Made by a program: the position numbers and the translations under genes. A stretch of DNA of 12,192 nt from Planctomycetaceae bacterium (GTDB lineage Bacteria > Planctomycetota > Planctomycetia > Planctomycetales > Planctomycetaceae), in NCBI GenBank assembly GCA_020426425.1, contig JAGQQB010000060.1, positions 1-12,192 on the forward strand, given 5' to 3'. The notes under the pieces are model-generated. The model saw only the letters and a program-made list of their open reading frames with translations, did not search any database and had not been told where the DNA came from. This document shows, piece after piece, positions 1 to 7,780 of the stretch (positions are counted from its first letter, which is position 1; every line of letters begins with the position of its first letter).

Positions 1-184
1 CCACCTCTCCGAGTGACTGCCCGGGGCAACTGGGAGTTGCCTGGACAGGTTGGTGAGGGAGTATCTCTGACGGTGCGAGGATGTTCAAGTCGGTTTGTGG
101 TGTGCGCGATGCCGATTTTCTGCTCCGAGTCGCCCTTCTCCATGTTGCTATTACGGGCGACGATGGCGGCAGGCGAGGGCGGAT
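1..184. other. Left-edge region without a confident gene
   Basis: No recognisable gene is seen here. On the minus strand a frame from an ATG at 146 stays open for about 48 codons to the window edge (begins MEKGDSEQKIG). It could be the start of a gene lying to the left, but it has no ribosome-binding site and no family resemblance, so I do not call it. The stretch also holds a short perfect hairpin (25-41). Confidence 0.3.
25..41. repeat. Short perfect inverted repeat
   Basis: GGCAACT, three-base spacer GGG, then AGTTGCC: a 7-bp perfect stem. It lies about 145 bases beyond the stop codon of the minus-strand DUF6924 gene. No T-tract follows on either strand, so an intrinsic terminator is not well supported. 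The 11-mer GGGCAACTGGG, which makes up the left arm and spacer, recurs at 3736-3746 upstream of the propeller gene. Confidence 0.35.
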
Positions 185-853
185 CTATCGAGTGAATCTG
201 CGGAAGATGCCGTCGGCGTCGACGCTGTCGGCGAAGTCTTCGAAATCCATGTTCGCAATGGACAGGTTGTTCTCGATGCTTTGAACGCTCGCGGGGAGAG
301 CACGGAAGGTATGAATCTCGGCTGCGGGCGTTTGCCGGGGCGTTCGCTGGAAGTCGTCGACATCGAGGGCATCTCCTTCAGGGTAGAAGCCGACTACCAG
401 CACTGGATGCTCGGTGTTCGTCAAGGTGTGGGAGTCGACGACGAAACAGAAAAATTGCGGATATGTATCGGGCAACTTTCGAACGATCTCAGCGGCGGCG
501 AGATTGCTGAAAGTGTCGTCGCTCACGTACTCCACGTAGGCGAGGGCCTCGAAACCGTCTGCATGTTGAGGGGCGGCAATCAGATCTTTGATCGCGATCC
601 AATCTTTGTCGTTCGCAAAGTCTGTGCGAATGACCCAGGGATCTTCAGAGACTGGCGTGCCGTTCATTGGCACAACTGGCAAAGAGGAGGGCGGTTCGCC
701 GCGTGTCGCGAAGTAGATGATAAGACTGCAAAGCAGTAAGAGAAGCAGCCATGATACGAGAAGGCGGCGAGGACTCCGGTGAGTTCGTTCACGGTGTTGC
801 GTCGCGTGCATGGTCAGTTCGTATTGACGCCTCCGTTTGATCCGTTGAGCCAC
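185..853 (-). CDS. Membrane-anchored DUF6924 domain protein
   Basis: A 222-residue protein of unknown function. A basic N-terminus (residues 1-30) is followed by one strongly hydrophobic helix (about 31-49, LLVSWLLLLLLCSLIIYF). The rest is a soluble domain (about 71-221) that I recognise as DUF6924-like: it opens with DPWVIRTDF, has a central FFCFVVD strand and an EHPVLVV strand, and ends with SVQSIENNLSIANMDFEDF and a DADGIFR tail. I recall family members as mostly small soluble proteins without the membrane helix, so the anchor is notable; by the positive-inside rule the domain probably faces the periplasm. It carries an extra Asp-rich and Gln/Pro loop (about 160-180). The start is GTG at 853; an ATG at 811 would shorten the protein by 14 residues and keep the membrane helix, and neither has a well-placed Shine-Dalgarno. 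It lies 50 bases downstream of the adaptor gene on the same strand and may share its transcript. Family assignment is from motif memory. Confidence 0.78.
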   Translation of the reverse strand: MAQRIKRRRQYELTMHATQHRERTHRSPRRLLVSWLLLLLLCSLIIYFATRGEPPSSLPVVPMNGTPVSEDPWVIRTDFANDKDWIAIKDLIAAPQHADGFEALAYVEYVSDDTFSNLAAAEIVRKLPDTYPQFFCFVVDSHTLTNTEHPVLVVGFYPEGDALDVDDFQRTPRQTPAAEIHTFRALPASVQSIENNLSIANMDFEDFADSVDADGIFRRFTR

Positions 854-903
854 ATTGTTCCATTGGGCGTAGTCCCAACTATCGATGGCGGGGCGACGAT
901 TCC

Positions 904-2355
904 TTACGATCGCCCATCGGGCCTGCTCGACGATGCGGACTCCGTGGCGGCATCGGTTTCGGGGGCGCCCGGGAGTTCCTCAGGCGATGCTTCTTCCGGT
1001 TGGTCAGGCGTGTCGCCGCTTGGTTGGGCTGCTTCGGGCGTAAGGATCTGCAAGTCGGCGAAGGGAGCGAGGCGTTCGGCTCCTTCGGTAACGACGGCCG
1101 TTCCTGCGGCAAGTTCCCCTTGCGTGACTTCGATGTAGTCGCCAAACGCGCCGCCCTCTTGAATCATTACCGGTCGGGCGGTTCCCTGCTCTGGCGTTTC
1201 GCCAGGAATGACGGCGAAGACTTTCGAACCGGACTCCGAGCGAATGACCGCGTTCTTGTGAACCAGCAGTGCTTGCCGCGGATCGCCGCTGAAGGTGACG
1301 CGGGCGTACATTCCTTCGGTGAGCATGGGCAACTGGCGATCACCGGTCTGCTGGCTCTCGTTCTTGACCGCGATTTTGACGGGAAACGTTCGCGAGCCAC
1401 TCTCCCAATCGCTGCGGGGAACGATGGTGAGCACCGTGCCGGTCCACTCGCGTTTGCTCGCTGCGTCAACGGTGACATGGACCACCGCTCCCACCCGCAC
1501 GAGCGGCAGATCGCGCTGATCCACGTTCGCGATGATATACACTTCGTCGAACAGATCGGCGATGGTGACGACAGGATCGTTCTTGGAGAGCCACTGCCCC
1601 GCCTGTGTGTGCTCGGCGACGATCACGCCGGGGAACGGGGCGTGCGTGGTTCGCTTCCCTTTCTCAGCGATGAGGTAATCAACCTGAGCCTGCTGCGCCT
1701 CGACACGAGCGCGTGCCTGGGCGACGTCTTCCTGTCGGCTGCCGCGCTGGATCAGGCGATAGTGGGCGAGGGCGGCATCATAGAGGCGCTGCGCGGCTTC
1801 GGCCCGTTCACGAGCCTCATCGAGATCATCCTGATTCGCCGCTCCCTGGACGACCAGTCGCTGCCGACGTTCCAGTTGCCGCGCGGCGATGTCCATCGTC
1901 ACTTTCGCGGCGGCGGCCCGGGCTTGCGCCTCTTCAATTTCCTCGGCCCGCGAACCGTTCTCCAACTCCTTGAGTTCCTGCTGTCGCTCGATGAGCACTT
2001 GCTTCGCTTCGTCGATGCCCAGATCGGTGGTGACCATGTTCAGGATGGAAAGGTCCTGATCTTCCTGCACGATGTCCCCCTCGCGGACGAGAAACTGGTT
2101 CACTTTGCCGTCAGCCCCTGAGGCTACAACGCTACTGCGTCGAGCCGTAATGGTGCCGACGATCGTGACCGAGGGCGTCACCTGATCTTGCCGAACCGGT
2201 TCGACGTACACTTTCGAGGCCGGCCGCTTACCCGGCGGACCGCCACCGACGGCGCCAGCTCGCGTCCCGCAGCCCGCAGAAATCAGGCACAACAACAGGG
2301 GCGTCACCGCCATCAAGCGATGGCGCGCAGCGAGTGAGAGAGTGAGTTTCGACAT
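904..2355 (-). CDS. RND/HlyD-family periplasmic adaptor subunit
   Basis: A 483-residue membrane fusion protein of the AcrA/HlyD type, which in known systems links an inner-membrane pump to an outer-membrane channel. The hydrophobic signal ends in LISAGC with Cys29, an approximate lipobox (Ser, not Leu, at -3), so a lipoprotein is likely. Next come the first lipoyl half (about 78-107, VREGDIVQEDQDL), a long charged coiled-coil hairpin (about 113-235, with two GSR-[AQ]E repeats), the second lipoyl half (THAPFPGVIV, about 236-265), a beta-barrel (about 268-355), a membrane-proximal domain (to about 433) and a Pro/Glu/Ser/Ala-rich tail (438-483). The frame is open upstream to 2514. I chose the ATG at 2355 because it begins the signal peptide; longer starts would place about 50 unlike residues before it. 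No pump (RND, ABC or MFS) or channel gene is next to it: the next gene encodes DUF6924. The substrate is unknown. A strong hairpin sits in the leader. Confidence 0.9.
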   Translation of the reverse strand: MSKLTLSLAARHRLMAVTPLLLCLISAGCGTRAGAVGGGPPGKRPASKVYVEPVRQDQVTPSVTIVGTITARRSSVVASGADGKVNQFLVREGDIVQEDQDLSILNMVTTDLGIDEAKQVLIERQQELKELENGSRAEEIEEAQARAAAAKVTMDIAARQLERRQRLVVQGAANQDDLDEARERAEAAQRLYDAALAHYRLIQRGSRQEDVAQARARVEAQQAQVDYLIAEKGKRTTHAPFPGVIVAEHTQAGQWLSKNDPVVTIADLFDEVYIIANVDQRDLPLVRVGAVVHVTVDAASKREWTGTVLTIVPRSDWESGSRTFPVKIAVKNESQQTGDRQLPMLTEGMYARVTFSGDPRQALLVHKNAVIRSESGSKVFAVIPGETPEQGTARPVMIQEGGAFGDYIEVTQGELAAGTAVVTEGAERLAPFADLQILTPEAAQPSGDTPDQPEEASPEELPGAPETDAATESASSSRPDGRS

Positions 2356-2378
2356 GCTTACAGGCTGATACGAAAACG

Positions 2379-2407
2379 GCATCGACGGGGAGTGCCCCCG
2401 GCGATGC
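2379..2407 (-). promoter_or_regulatory. Leader hairpin before the adaptor gene
   Basis: Read on the minus strand, GCATCG and CGATGC form the outer 6 bp; after one mismatch, CGGGGG pairs with TCCCCG (one G-T wobble) over a three-base loop. The total is 12 pairs in 29 bases. It ends 23 bases before the chosen ATG at 2355 and is followed by CGTTTTCG, a short T-run. It could be a transcription attenuator, a structure masking the start, or the target of a regulator. An alternative in-frame ATG (2382) lies inside the 3' arm. Confidence 0.5.
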
Positions 2408-2523
2408 CGGATTAGGACAAAGTGATGCGCTGACACAGGGAATGTTGTCGCACGTTGCGTGACCATTGGCAAGGTTGAGTGAGGCGTTGAGAGATGGGCA
2501 TGGGGCGGTCTCACGCGCGCTCC

Positions 2524-2561
2524 ACTCGCAACCGGCCCCTCTAACTCGCAACTTGCCCCTC
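2524..2561. repeat. Two tandem 18-bp direct repeats
   Basis: Units at 2524-2541 (ACTCGCAACCGGCCCCTC) and 2544-2561 (ACTCGCAACTTGCCCCTC) match at 16 of 18 positions, with a 2-base spacer. They start 6 bases past the stop codon of the propeller gene and lie about 170 bases upstream of the adaptor start. No gene is seen in 2356-2567. They may be a small dispersed repeat or paired binding sites; the sequence does not decide. Confidence 0.5.
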
Positions 2562-2567
2562 CACTAC

Positions 2568-3656
2568 CTACGGCAGCGGCAACGTCTTTAGGTCGGCGGA
2601 CGATTCGCCTTGGACCAGCACAACGGCTTGTGTGTCGTTCAGGCGGTCCAACTGGACGACTCCCTGCCAGTCGGCGATGGTTTCGTATTCTTGACCGGCG
2701 GTTCCACCTCCGCCGACACGTTCTTCAATTCCTTGAGCACGATTGATGTCGTCTGTGCTGATCTTCATCACGCCCCGGGCGCTGTTCGCCAGCAGCAGGT
2801 AATCCTGGTCGTTCTGGCGATAGGTAATCATGTCGAGCGGTTGATTTCGGTTGCCCAGTTCCGCAATCGTGGTGCCGCGCACCTTGTCGCCGGAGGAGAT
2901 CGCCGAGACTGGGAATTTCACCAGTGGCGTGCAGACGAAGCCAGCCAGCACGTTTGGCTTCCCGTCGATCATGAAGGGGACAAACGTTCGAATCGGCGAA
3001 AGGCTTTCCAGCTGACCGTGTGCTCCGTGGTAGATCTCCAGGCCGGTCGCCTCAACTTTGGCGGCGAAAGGAAACGCGAAGGATCGGACGGTCGAGGCGA
3101 CAGGTCCATCGCTCATGCCGGAAACGAGAAGCTGCCCTTCCACGAAGGCCAGGTCGGTGACGGACGACATGCGATTGTTCCTGGCGCGGCGACCTTCCCC
3201 GGTGACCTTATCTTCCGGAGCATGGGGAATCCCCATTTTCGCGTGCGCGATGTTGCTCAGGTCAAGCGGGACGATCGCACCGGAGCCATCGAGCATCACC
3301 AACTGAGGGCCCTTGGCGGTGCCAACCGAGACAAACAGATGCCCGCTGAGCGGATTTACTGCAAGGTCAAGAATCTCCGCTTTCGGAACGACCAGTTGGT
3401 CGGCAATCTTCTGGTCGAGTCCAGCGATGCTGTGATTCACTTGCGCCGGATCGCCCGGTTTGTCGCCAGTTTGAATGGCAACGATCTCCGCCGCTTTGGC
3501 ATCACCAACGAACAGGATTCCAGCAGGACCAAAGGCGAGAACATTCGCTGATTGCAGCTTGAGTTCGCCCGGTTCCAATCCATACTGATCGGCTGACGCA
3601 ACTGACGCCGCACACAACACTGCACACAGACCTGCCAGCAACAGACGACTCGACAT
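2568..3656 (-). CDS. Secreted beta-propeller-like protein, function unknown
   Basis: A 362-residue exported protein. Residues 1-22 form a classic Sec signal peptide (basic start, hydrophobic LLLAGLCAVLCAASV core, ASA before the cleavage point at about 22/23). The mature part contains recurring strand patterns typical of propeller blades (NHL/SMP-30-like): VLAFGPAGILFVGD (39-52), ILDLAVNPLSGHLFVSV (95-111), VTDLAFVEGQLLVSG (166-180), LDMITYRQNDQDYLLLA (274-290). It also has YHGAHGQLES (209-218), an FVCTPLVKF segment (240-248) and a GGGG turn (315-318). I do not recognise catalytic residues, haem motifs or a sorting tail. The start is certain: AAGGAG lies 7 bases before ATG, one of only two good ribosome-binding sites in the window. 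The upstream frame extends to 4127 only through repeat DNA and is not real coding. It is followed on the same strand, after about 210 bases, by the adaptor gene. Function cannot be inferred beyond a periplasmic propeller. Confidence 0.8.
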   Translation of the reverse strand: MSSRLLLAGLCAVLCAASVASADQYGLEPGELKLQSANVLAFGPAGILFVGDAKAAEIVAIQTGDKPGDPAQVNHSIAGLDQKIADQLVVPKAEILDLAVNPLSGHLFVSVGTAKGPQLVMLDGSGAIVPLDLSNIAHAKMGIPHAPEDKVTGEGRRARNNRMSSVTDLAFVEGQLLVSGMSDGPVASTVRSFAFPFAAKVEATGLEIYHGAHGQLESLSPIRTFVPFMIDGKPNVLAGFVCTPLVKFPVSAISSGDKVRGTTIAELGNRNQPLDMITYRQNDQDYLLLANSARGVMKISTDDINRAQGIEERVGGGGTAGQEYETIADWQGVVQLDRLNDTQAVVLVQGESSADLKTLPLP

Positions 3657-3663
3657 CACGTTT

Positions 3664-3669
3664 CTCCTT
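3664..3669 (-). promoter_or_regulatory. Shine-Dalgarno site of propeller gene
   Basis: AAGGAG on the minus strand, 7 bases upstream of the ATG at 3656. It decides this start against the much longer open frame that runs into the repeat island. Confidence 0.85.
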
Positions 3670-3874
3670 GAGGAATAGGGGGCTGAGCTCACGCAGATAG
3701 TCACTGTGCGATGCCGGGTCGGGAAAGTCAACTCTGGGCAACTGGGGGTACCTCTAAGTGCGTGCATCTCGAAAGTGGGTGGAATCTTGGGAGTCGTGCT
3801 TTGAATTGATTCCCGACGACTCGGCCAGGCGATGTGGCTGGCGGAATGCCGCTGCTGGTGACGTTCGATTTCTT

Positions 3875-3946
3875 GACAGGATTCACATGATTTACAGGAC
3901 TCGCAGGGTTCACGGGATTCGCAGGGTTCACAGGATCGACAGGATA
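3875..3946 (+). repeat. Eight tandem units of a 9-base repeat
   Basis: The consensus is approximately GACAGGATT. Units in order: GACAGGATT, CACATGATT, TACAGGACT, CGCAGGGTT, CACGGGATT, CGCAGGGTT, CACAGGATC, GACAGGATA. The period is exactly 9 for 72 bases, with ACAGGAT the core. The period is a multiple of three, which keeps frames open on both strands and produces false ORFs. From general knowledge, similar ACAGGATTnACAGGAT arrays are scattered in planctomycete and other environmental genomes; their function is unknown. Confidence 0.85.
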
Positions 3947-4023
3947 ATGTGGCGCGTTGGTGATGCGCATTCGGCGGCTGCGGCGCTGGGGAAGCCGCAG
4001 AGTGGTAGATCGCGGTAATGAGT

Positions 4024-4100
4024 CTCACGCGAAGTCGCGGAGGCGCGAAGAGATTCACATGGGCCGCACGCCCCTTCGCGGCTTCGCGTCTCCGCGTGAG
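4024..4100. repeat. Large imperfect palindrome, 27-bp arms
   Basis: The left arm (4024-4050, begins CTCACGCG and ends GCGCGAAG) and the right arm (4074-4100, begins CTTCGCGG and ends CGCGTGAG) are reverse complements at 23 of 27 positions, with a 23-base spacer. As RNA or single-stranded DNA it would form a long stem. It resembles the CGCGGAGACGCGAAG-type dispersed repeats I recall from planctomycetes. Confidence 0.8.
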
Positions 4101-4113
4101 GCCTTTTCTTTCG

Positions 4114-4140
4114 CTGAGTCGTCGCAACGCGGAGTCTCAG
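4114..4140. repeat. Short dyad next to palindrome
   Basis: CTGAGTC (4114-4120) and GTCTCAG (4134-4140) pair at 6 of 7 positions across 13 bases. It lies 13 bases after the large palindrome and is probably part of the same composite repeat. Confidence 0.35.
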
Positions 4141-4155
4141 AAGCTCGACGAACAT

Positions 4156-4182
4156 CATCCTGTCGATCCTGTGCATCCTGTC
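4156..4182 (-). repeat. Inverted block of the 9-base repeat, three units
   Basis: On the minus strand it reads GACAGGATG, CACAGGATC, GACAGGATG: the same unit as the 3875-3946 array, in opposite orientation. The two blocks flank the large palindrome, so the whole stretch 3875-4182 has an inverted layout. Confidence 0.75.
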
Positions 4183-4246
4183 AGAATCTTCAATGCCTCT
4201 TTCGGGCATCCCGCTTGCGGACAGGCGTCGCCAACGACCCTCCGCC

Positions 4247-4280
4247 CTTCGCGTCCTGGCGTCTGTGCGTTTCAAAAAAG
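4247..4280 (-). repeat. Repeat-like GACGC/GCGAAG block with A-tract
   Basis: On the minus strand it runs from a T6 tract through GAAACGCACAGACGCC to AGGACGCGAAG. The roughly 10-base rhythm (ACGCACAG, ACGCCAGG, ACGCGAAG) resembles a dispersed repeat type I know from planctomycete genomes. Only one copy is in the window, so repeat status rests on that resemblance. Confidence 0.4.
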
Positions 4281-4572
4281 ACAGAGGCACAACCGCGCCC
4301 ACTCTGCCCACTTTCTGGATGCACGCACGTGAGCAGTCGTGAGCTGAGGGGGCGTCTGCCTGGCGGATGGCGGAAAGCATTTCCAACTGCCGACTGGTCG
4401 AAACATCCGCCGCCCCCGGTCCGGCGACACCTGCCTCCTGATTCCCGTCTTGTCGGGGGAAATGTTGATCGCTTACAACCTCCGGCATCGCGGTCGCCTT
4501 GTCAGTGGAGATGGTGGCGACGTGGAGTTTGTAACGACCAAGGCGATTTGATCAAATTCGGTTTGTGATTGC

Positions 4573-6522
4573 ATGATCTGGAGTCGAAAAGCACGTTGGC
4601 GACGTCAGGCGTATCGGATTCTGCGGGCGGCCAAACGGCTGGAATCGCTGGAAGATGCGGCACTACGGCGCGAGATGTCGGAAGCGACGTTTCGCGCACG
4701 CGGAGGCGAATCTCTGCAACGTTTGCTCACCAAGGTCTATGCCTTGGCGATTGAAGCGACCCGGCGGACCGCCGGGATGACGCACTTCCCGGTACAGGTG
4801 ATGGGAGCCATCGCACTCTTTGAAGGACATATCGCCGAGATGCAGACCGGCGAAGGGAAGACGATCACCGCCATTCTGCCCGCCGCGTTGAGATCGTTAA
4901 TGGGGAAAGGAGTGCATGTCATCACGGCCAATGACTACCTTGCTTCCCGCGATGCGGAGAAGCTGTCTCCCATTTACGCGAAGCTCGGACTCACGGTCGG
5001 TTGCGTAATCGCCAAGACCGAAGGGCAAGACAAGTCGAAGCGAGAGGGGAATTTCATTCTCGCCCAGGAAGACGATGATCGCCGGGATGCATACGCCTGC
5101 GACGTCACGTATGGAACGGCGAGTGAGATGGGTTTCGACTTTCTGCGGGATCGACTGCGACGCGGAGCCGGCGTGCAGGAACGGGCAGAGAAGCGGCAAC
5201 CAGCCATCTTCGAAAAGACGGTCGGGCGTGAAGCCCCAGTGCAGCGAGGGCACTATTGCGCGTTGATCGACGAAGCTGACAGTATTCTCATTGATGAAGC
5301 CCGGACGCCGCTGATCATTGGGGTGATGCAGGCAAATCGGGAAGCGATGGTCAGCCTGTATCGCTGGTGTGCCGGGGCGATCCGGCATCTGGAGCCGGGC
5401 GTCGACTTCCTGTTCGATCCTCACAAACGCCGGGCTGATCTCACGGATCAAGGATGTCGCCGCGTCACACTGCTCGCGAAACCGGCTATCATCGATACGA
5501 TCGACACAGAGCGGATCTATCAGCATGTCGAGAAGGCATTGATGGCCGCACTCGTGTTTGAACGCGACCGAGACTACGTGATCCACAAGGATGAAATCGT
5601 CATCGTGGATGAGGGGACCGGGCGCAAAATGGATGGACGGAAGTGGCAGGAGGGGCAACATCAGTCTGTGGAGGCGAAAGAACGACTCCCAATCACCGAG
5701 GTCACCTCGTCCGCTGCTCGGATCACCATTCAAACGTTGTTCCGCTATTACGAGCATCTTTCTGGGATGACCGGGACAGCGGTGCAAGCGCGCGGCGAGT
5801 TCTCGAAAGTGTATGGACTGAAGGTGACCGTGATCCCGACAAACCGCCCTTGCATTCGTCGCGGGATGGCGACGCGTGTCTTCCGCACACAGGACGCAAA
5901 ACGCGAGGCGATTGTGGAGGAAATCGATCGCCTGGTTCGGGTGGGCCGGGCGGTGCTGGTGGGAACGCCGTCGGTCGAATCGTCAGAATCTTTGTCGGAG
6001 GCCCTCTTGGCGATTGGAGTCGAGCACGAGGTACTCAATGCCCGGTTCGATGCGCAGGAGGCAGACATCGTCTCGCGGGCGGGTACATCGGGTAAGGTCA
6101 CGATCGCGACGAATATGGCGGGCCGCGGAACCGACATCCTGCTGGAAGAGCCGACTCGCAAAGCGGGGGGCTTGCATGTCATTGCCACGGAAATGCATAC
6201 ATCGCGGCGAATTGACCGGCAGTTGGTCGGTCGCGCTGCCCGGCAGGGGGATCCGGGGAGTTTTCAGTTCTTCCTGTCACTGGAGGATGAACTCTTTCGG
6301 GTCCTCAAGGTTGGAAAGCGAGAAAAGCTGATCAAACGGGCCTGGTCCGACCGAAAGGGTGAACTCAACTCTAGTTGGGAACGGTACTTCCGCAGGATTC
6401 AGCGAGGTTTGGAGAAGTTGCACACCAAGCAGCGGAAGCGGCTGCTGAAGTTTGAACGGGAGCAATCGAAGCGGTATCGCAAACTCGGATTGGACCCCTT
6501 CCTGGAGTTGGCCGAAGCCTAG
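4573..6522 (+). CDS. Short SecA-like preprotein translocase ATPase
   Basis: A 649-residue protein with the SecA DEAD motor. In order: PVQVMGAIALFEGHIAEM (73-90), Walker A MQTGEGKT (90-97), GKGVHVITANDYLASRDAE (111-129), TYGTASEMGFDFLRD (179-193), Walker B LIDEADSILIDEARTPLIIG (231-250), VDEGTGRKMDGRKWQEGQHQ (345-364), LSGMTGTA (396-403), TNMAGRGTDIL (513-523), GLHVIATEMHTSRRIDRQL (533-551) and GRAARQGD (553-560). Both ATPase half-sites are therefore intact. The family is usually about 800-950 residues. Here the segment between Walker B and VDEGTGR, which holds the preprotein-binding domain, is shortened, and only about 73 very basic residues follow SLEDELFR. No room is left for the helical wing, the two-helix finger or the Cys-rich zinc tail. 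Residues 150-170 and 195-225 hold insertions. The start is the first in-frame ATG after a stop at 4549; no Shine-Dalgarno. It probably acts at the membrane, but it is unlikely to be the housekeeping SecA. Symbol withheld for that reason. Confidence 0.9.
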   Translation: MIWSRKARWRRQAYRILRAAKRLESLEDAALRREMSEATFRARGGESLQRLLTKVYALAIEATRRTAGMTHFPVQVMGAIALFEGHIAEMQTGEGKTITAILPAALRSLMGKGVHVITANDYLASRDAEKLSPIYAKLGLTVGCVIAKTEGQDKSKREGNFILAQEDDDRRDAYACDVTYGTASEMGFDFLRDRLRRGAGVQERAEKRQPAIFEKTVGREAPVQRGHYCALIDEADSILIDEARTPLIIGVMQANREAMVSLYRWCAGAIRHLEPGVDFLFDPHKRRADLTDQGCRRVTLLAKPAIIDTIDTERIYQHVEKALMAALVFERDRDYVIHKDEIVIVDEGTGRKMDGRKWQEGQHQSVEAKERLPITEVTSSAARITIQTLFRYYEHLSGMTGTAVQARGEFSKVYGLKVTVIPTNRPCIRRGMATRVFRTQDAKREAIVEEIDRLVRVGRAVLVGTPSVESSESLSEALLAIGVEHEVLNARFDAQEADIVSRAGTSGKVTIATNMAGRGTDILLEEPTRKAGGLHVIATEMHTSRRIDRQLVGRAARQGDPGSFQFFLSLEDELFRVLKVGKREKLIKRAWSDRKGELNSSWERYFRRIQRGLEKLHTKQRKRLLKFEREQSKRYRKLGLDPFLELAEA

Positions 6523-6718
6523 GCGAAGCGGGATTGGCGAAATGCTGGTTCGCGACGGCTGTTTGACTGACGAAGTTCACCTGGTTGGCTACACTACGCC
6601 TTTCGCGGGATGGTCTGGAAGATCGACGCGTGCCTGTTTGGCCATGTTGTGCCGTGAGGAAATCCCCTCCGGCATACGGGGTTCCGTCGAAATCACATCT
6701 TGAGGTTGAACACGTTTT
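6523..6718. other. Intergenic region before the Gfo-like gene
   Basis: 196 bases without a gene. It should contain the promoter of the two-gene unit starting at 6719. No good terminator follows the SecA-like gene; there is only a weak 5-bp stem (6537-6541 with 6549-6553). CCGGCAT at 6669-6675, 43 bases before the ATG, matches the core of the motif found upstream of three other genes in this window. Confidence 0.4.
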
Positions 6719-7777
<1,059 letters not shown>

Positions 7778-7780
7778 GTC

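Larger units (their letters stand above)
3657..4572. other. Gene-free repeat island between divergent genes
   Basis: About 0.9 kb with no credible gene. Open frames on both strands here have compositions dictated by the repeats (for example runs of VNP-ANP or ESC-KSC) and no family resemblance or ribosome-binding site. It holds the 9-base repeat array (3875-3946), the large palindrome (4024-4100), a small dyad (4114-4140), the inverted 9-base block (4156-4182) and a further repeat-like block (4247-4280). 4281-4572 has no recognisable element except the shared 10-mer at 4482-4491; it should contain the promoter of the SecA-like gene, but no convincing -35/-10 pair was seen. Confidence 0.75.

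Noticed and set aside
1..146. Minus-strand frame beginning at an ATG at 146 and open to the edge
   Set aside because: About 48 codons without a family match or a ribosome-binding site; possible but not supportable from this window.
95..739. Long plus-strand open frame of 214 codons opposite the DUF6924 gene
   Set aside because: It lies antisense to a gene with clear domain motifs; its own translation shows no family, signal or ribosome-binding site.
1000..2121. 373-codon plus-strand open frame opposite the adaptor gene
   Set aside because: It mirrors the coiled-coil-encoding strand of a clear adaptor protein; its translation is low-complexity and matches no family.
3875..3946. Possible CRISPR array
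   Set aside because: The units are 9 bases with no spacers and no cas genes are present; it is a simple tandem repeat.
3957..4568. 203-codon plus-strand and 186-codon minus-strand frames in the repeat island
   Set aside because: They read through palindromes and 9-base repeats; composition is Arg/Ser/Pro/Cys-rich with no recognisable fold.
4897..5787. 296-codon minus-strand frame opposite the SecA-like gene
   Set aside because: The opposite strand has unmistakable SecA motifs; this frame is a shadow.
6563..6595. TTGACT and TACACT as a -35/-10 pair before the Gfo-like gene
   Set aside because: The spacing is 21 bases, well outside the usual 16-18.
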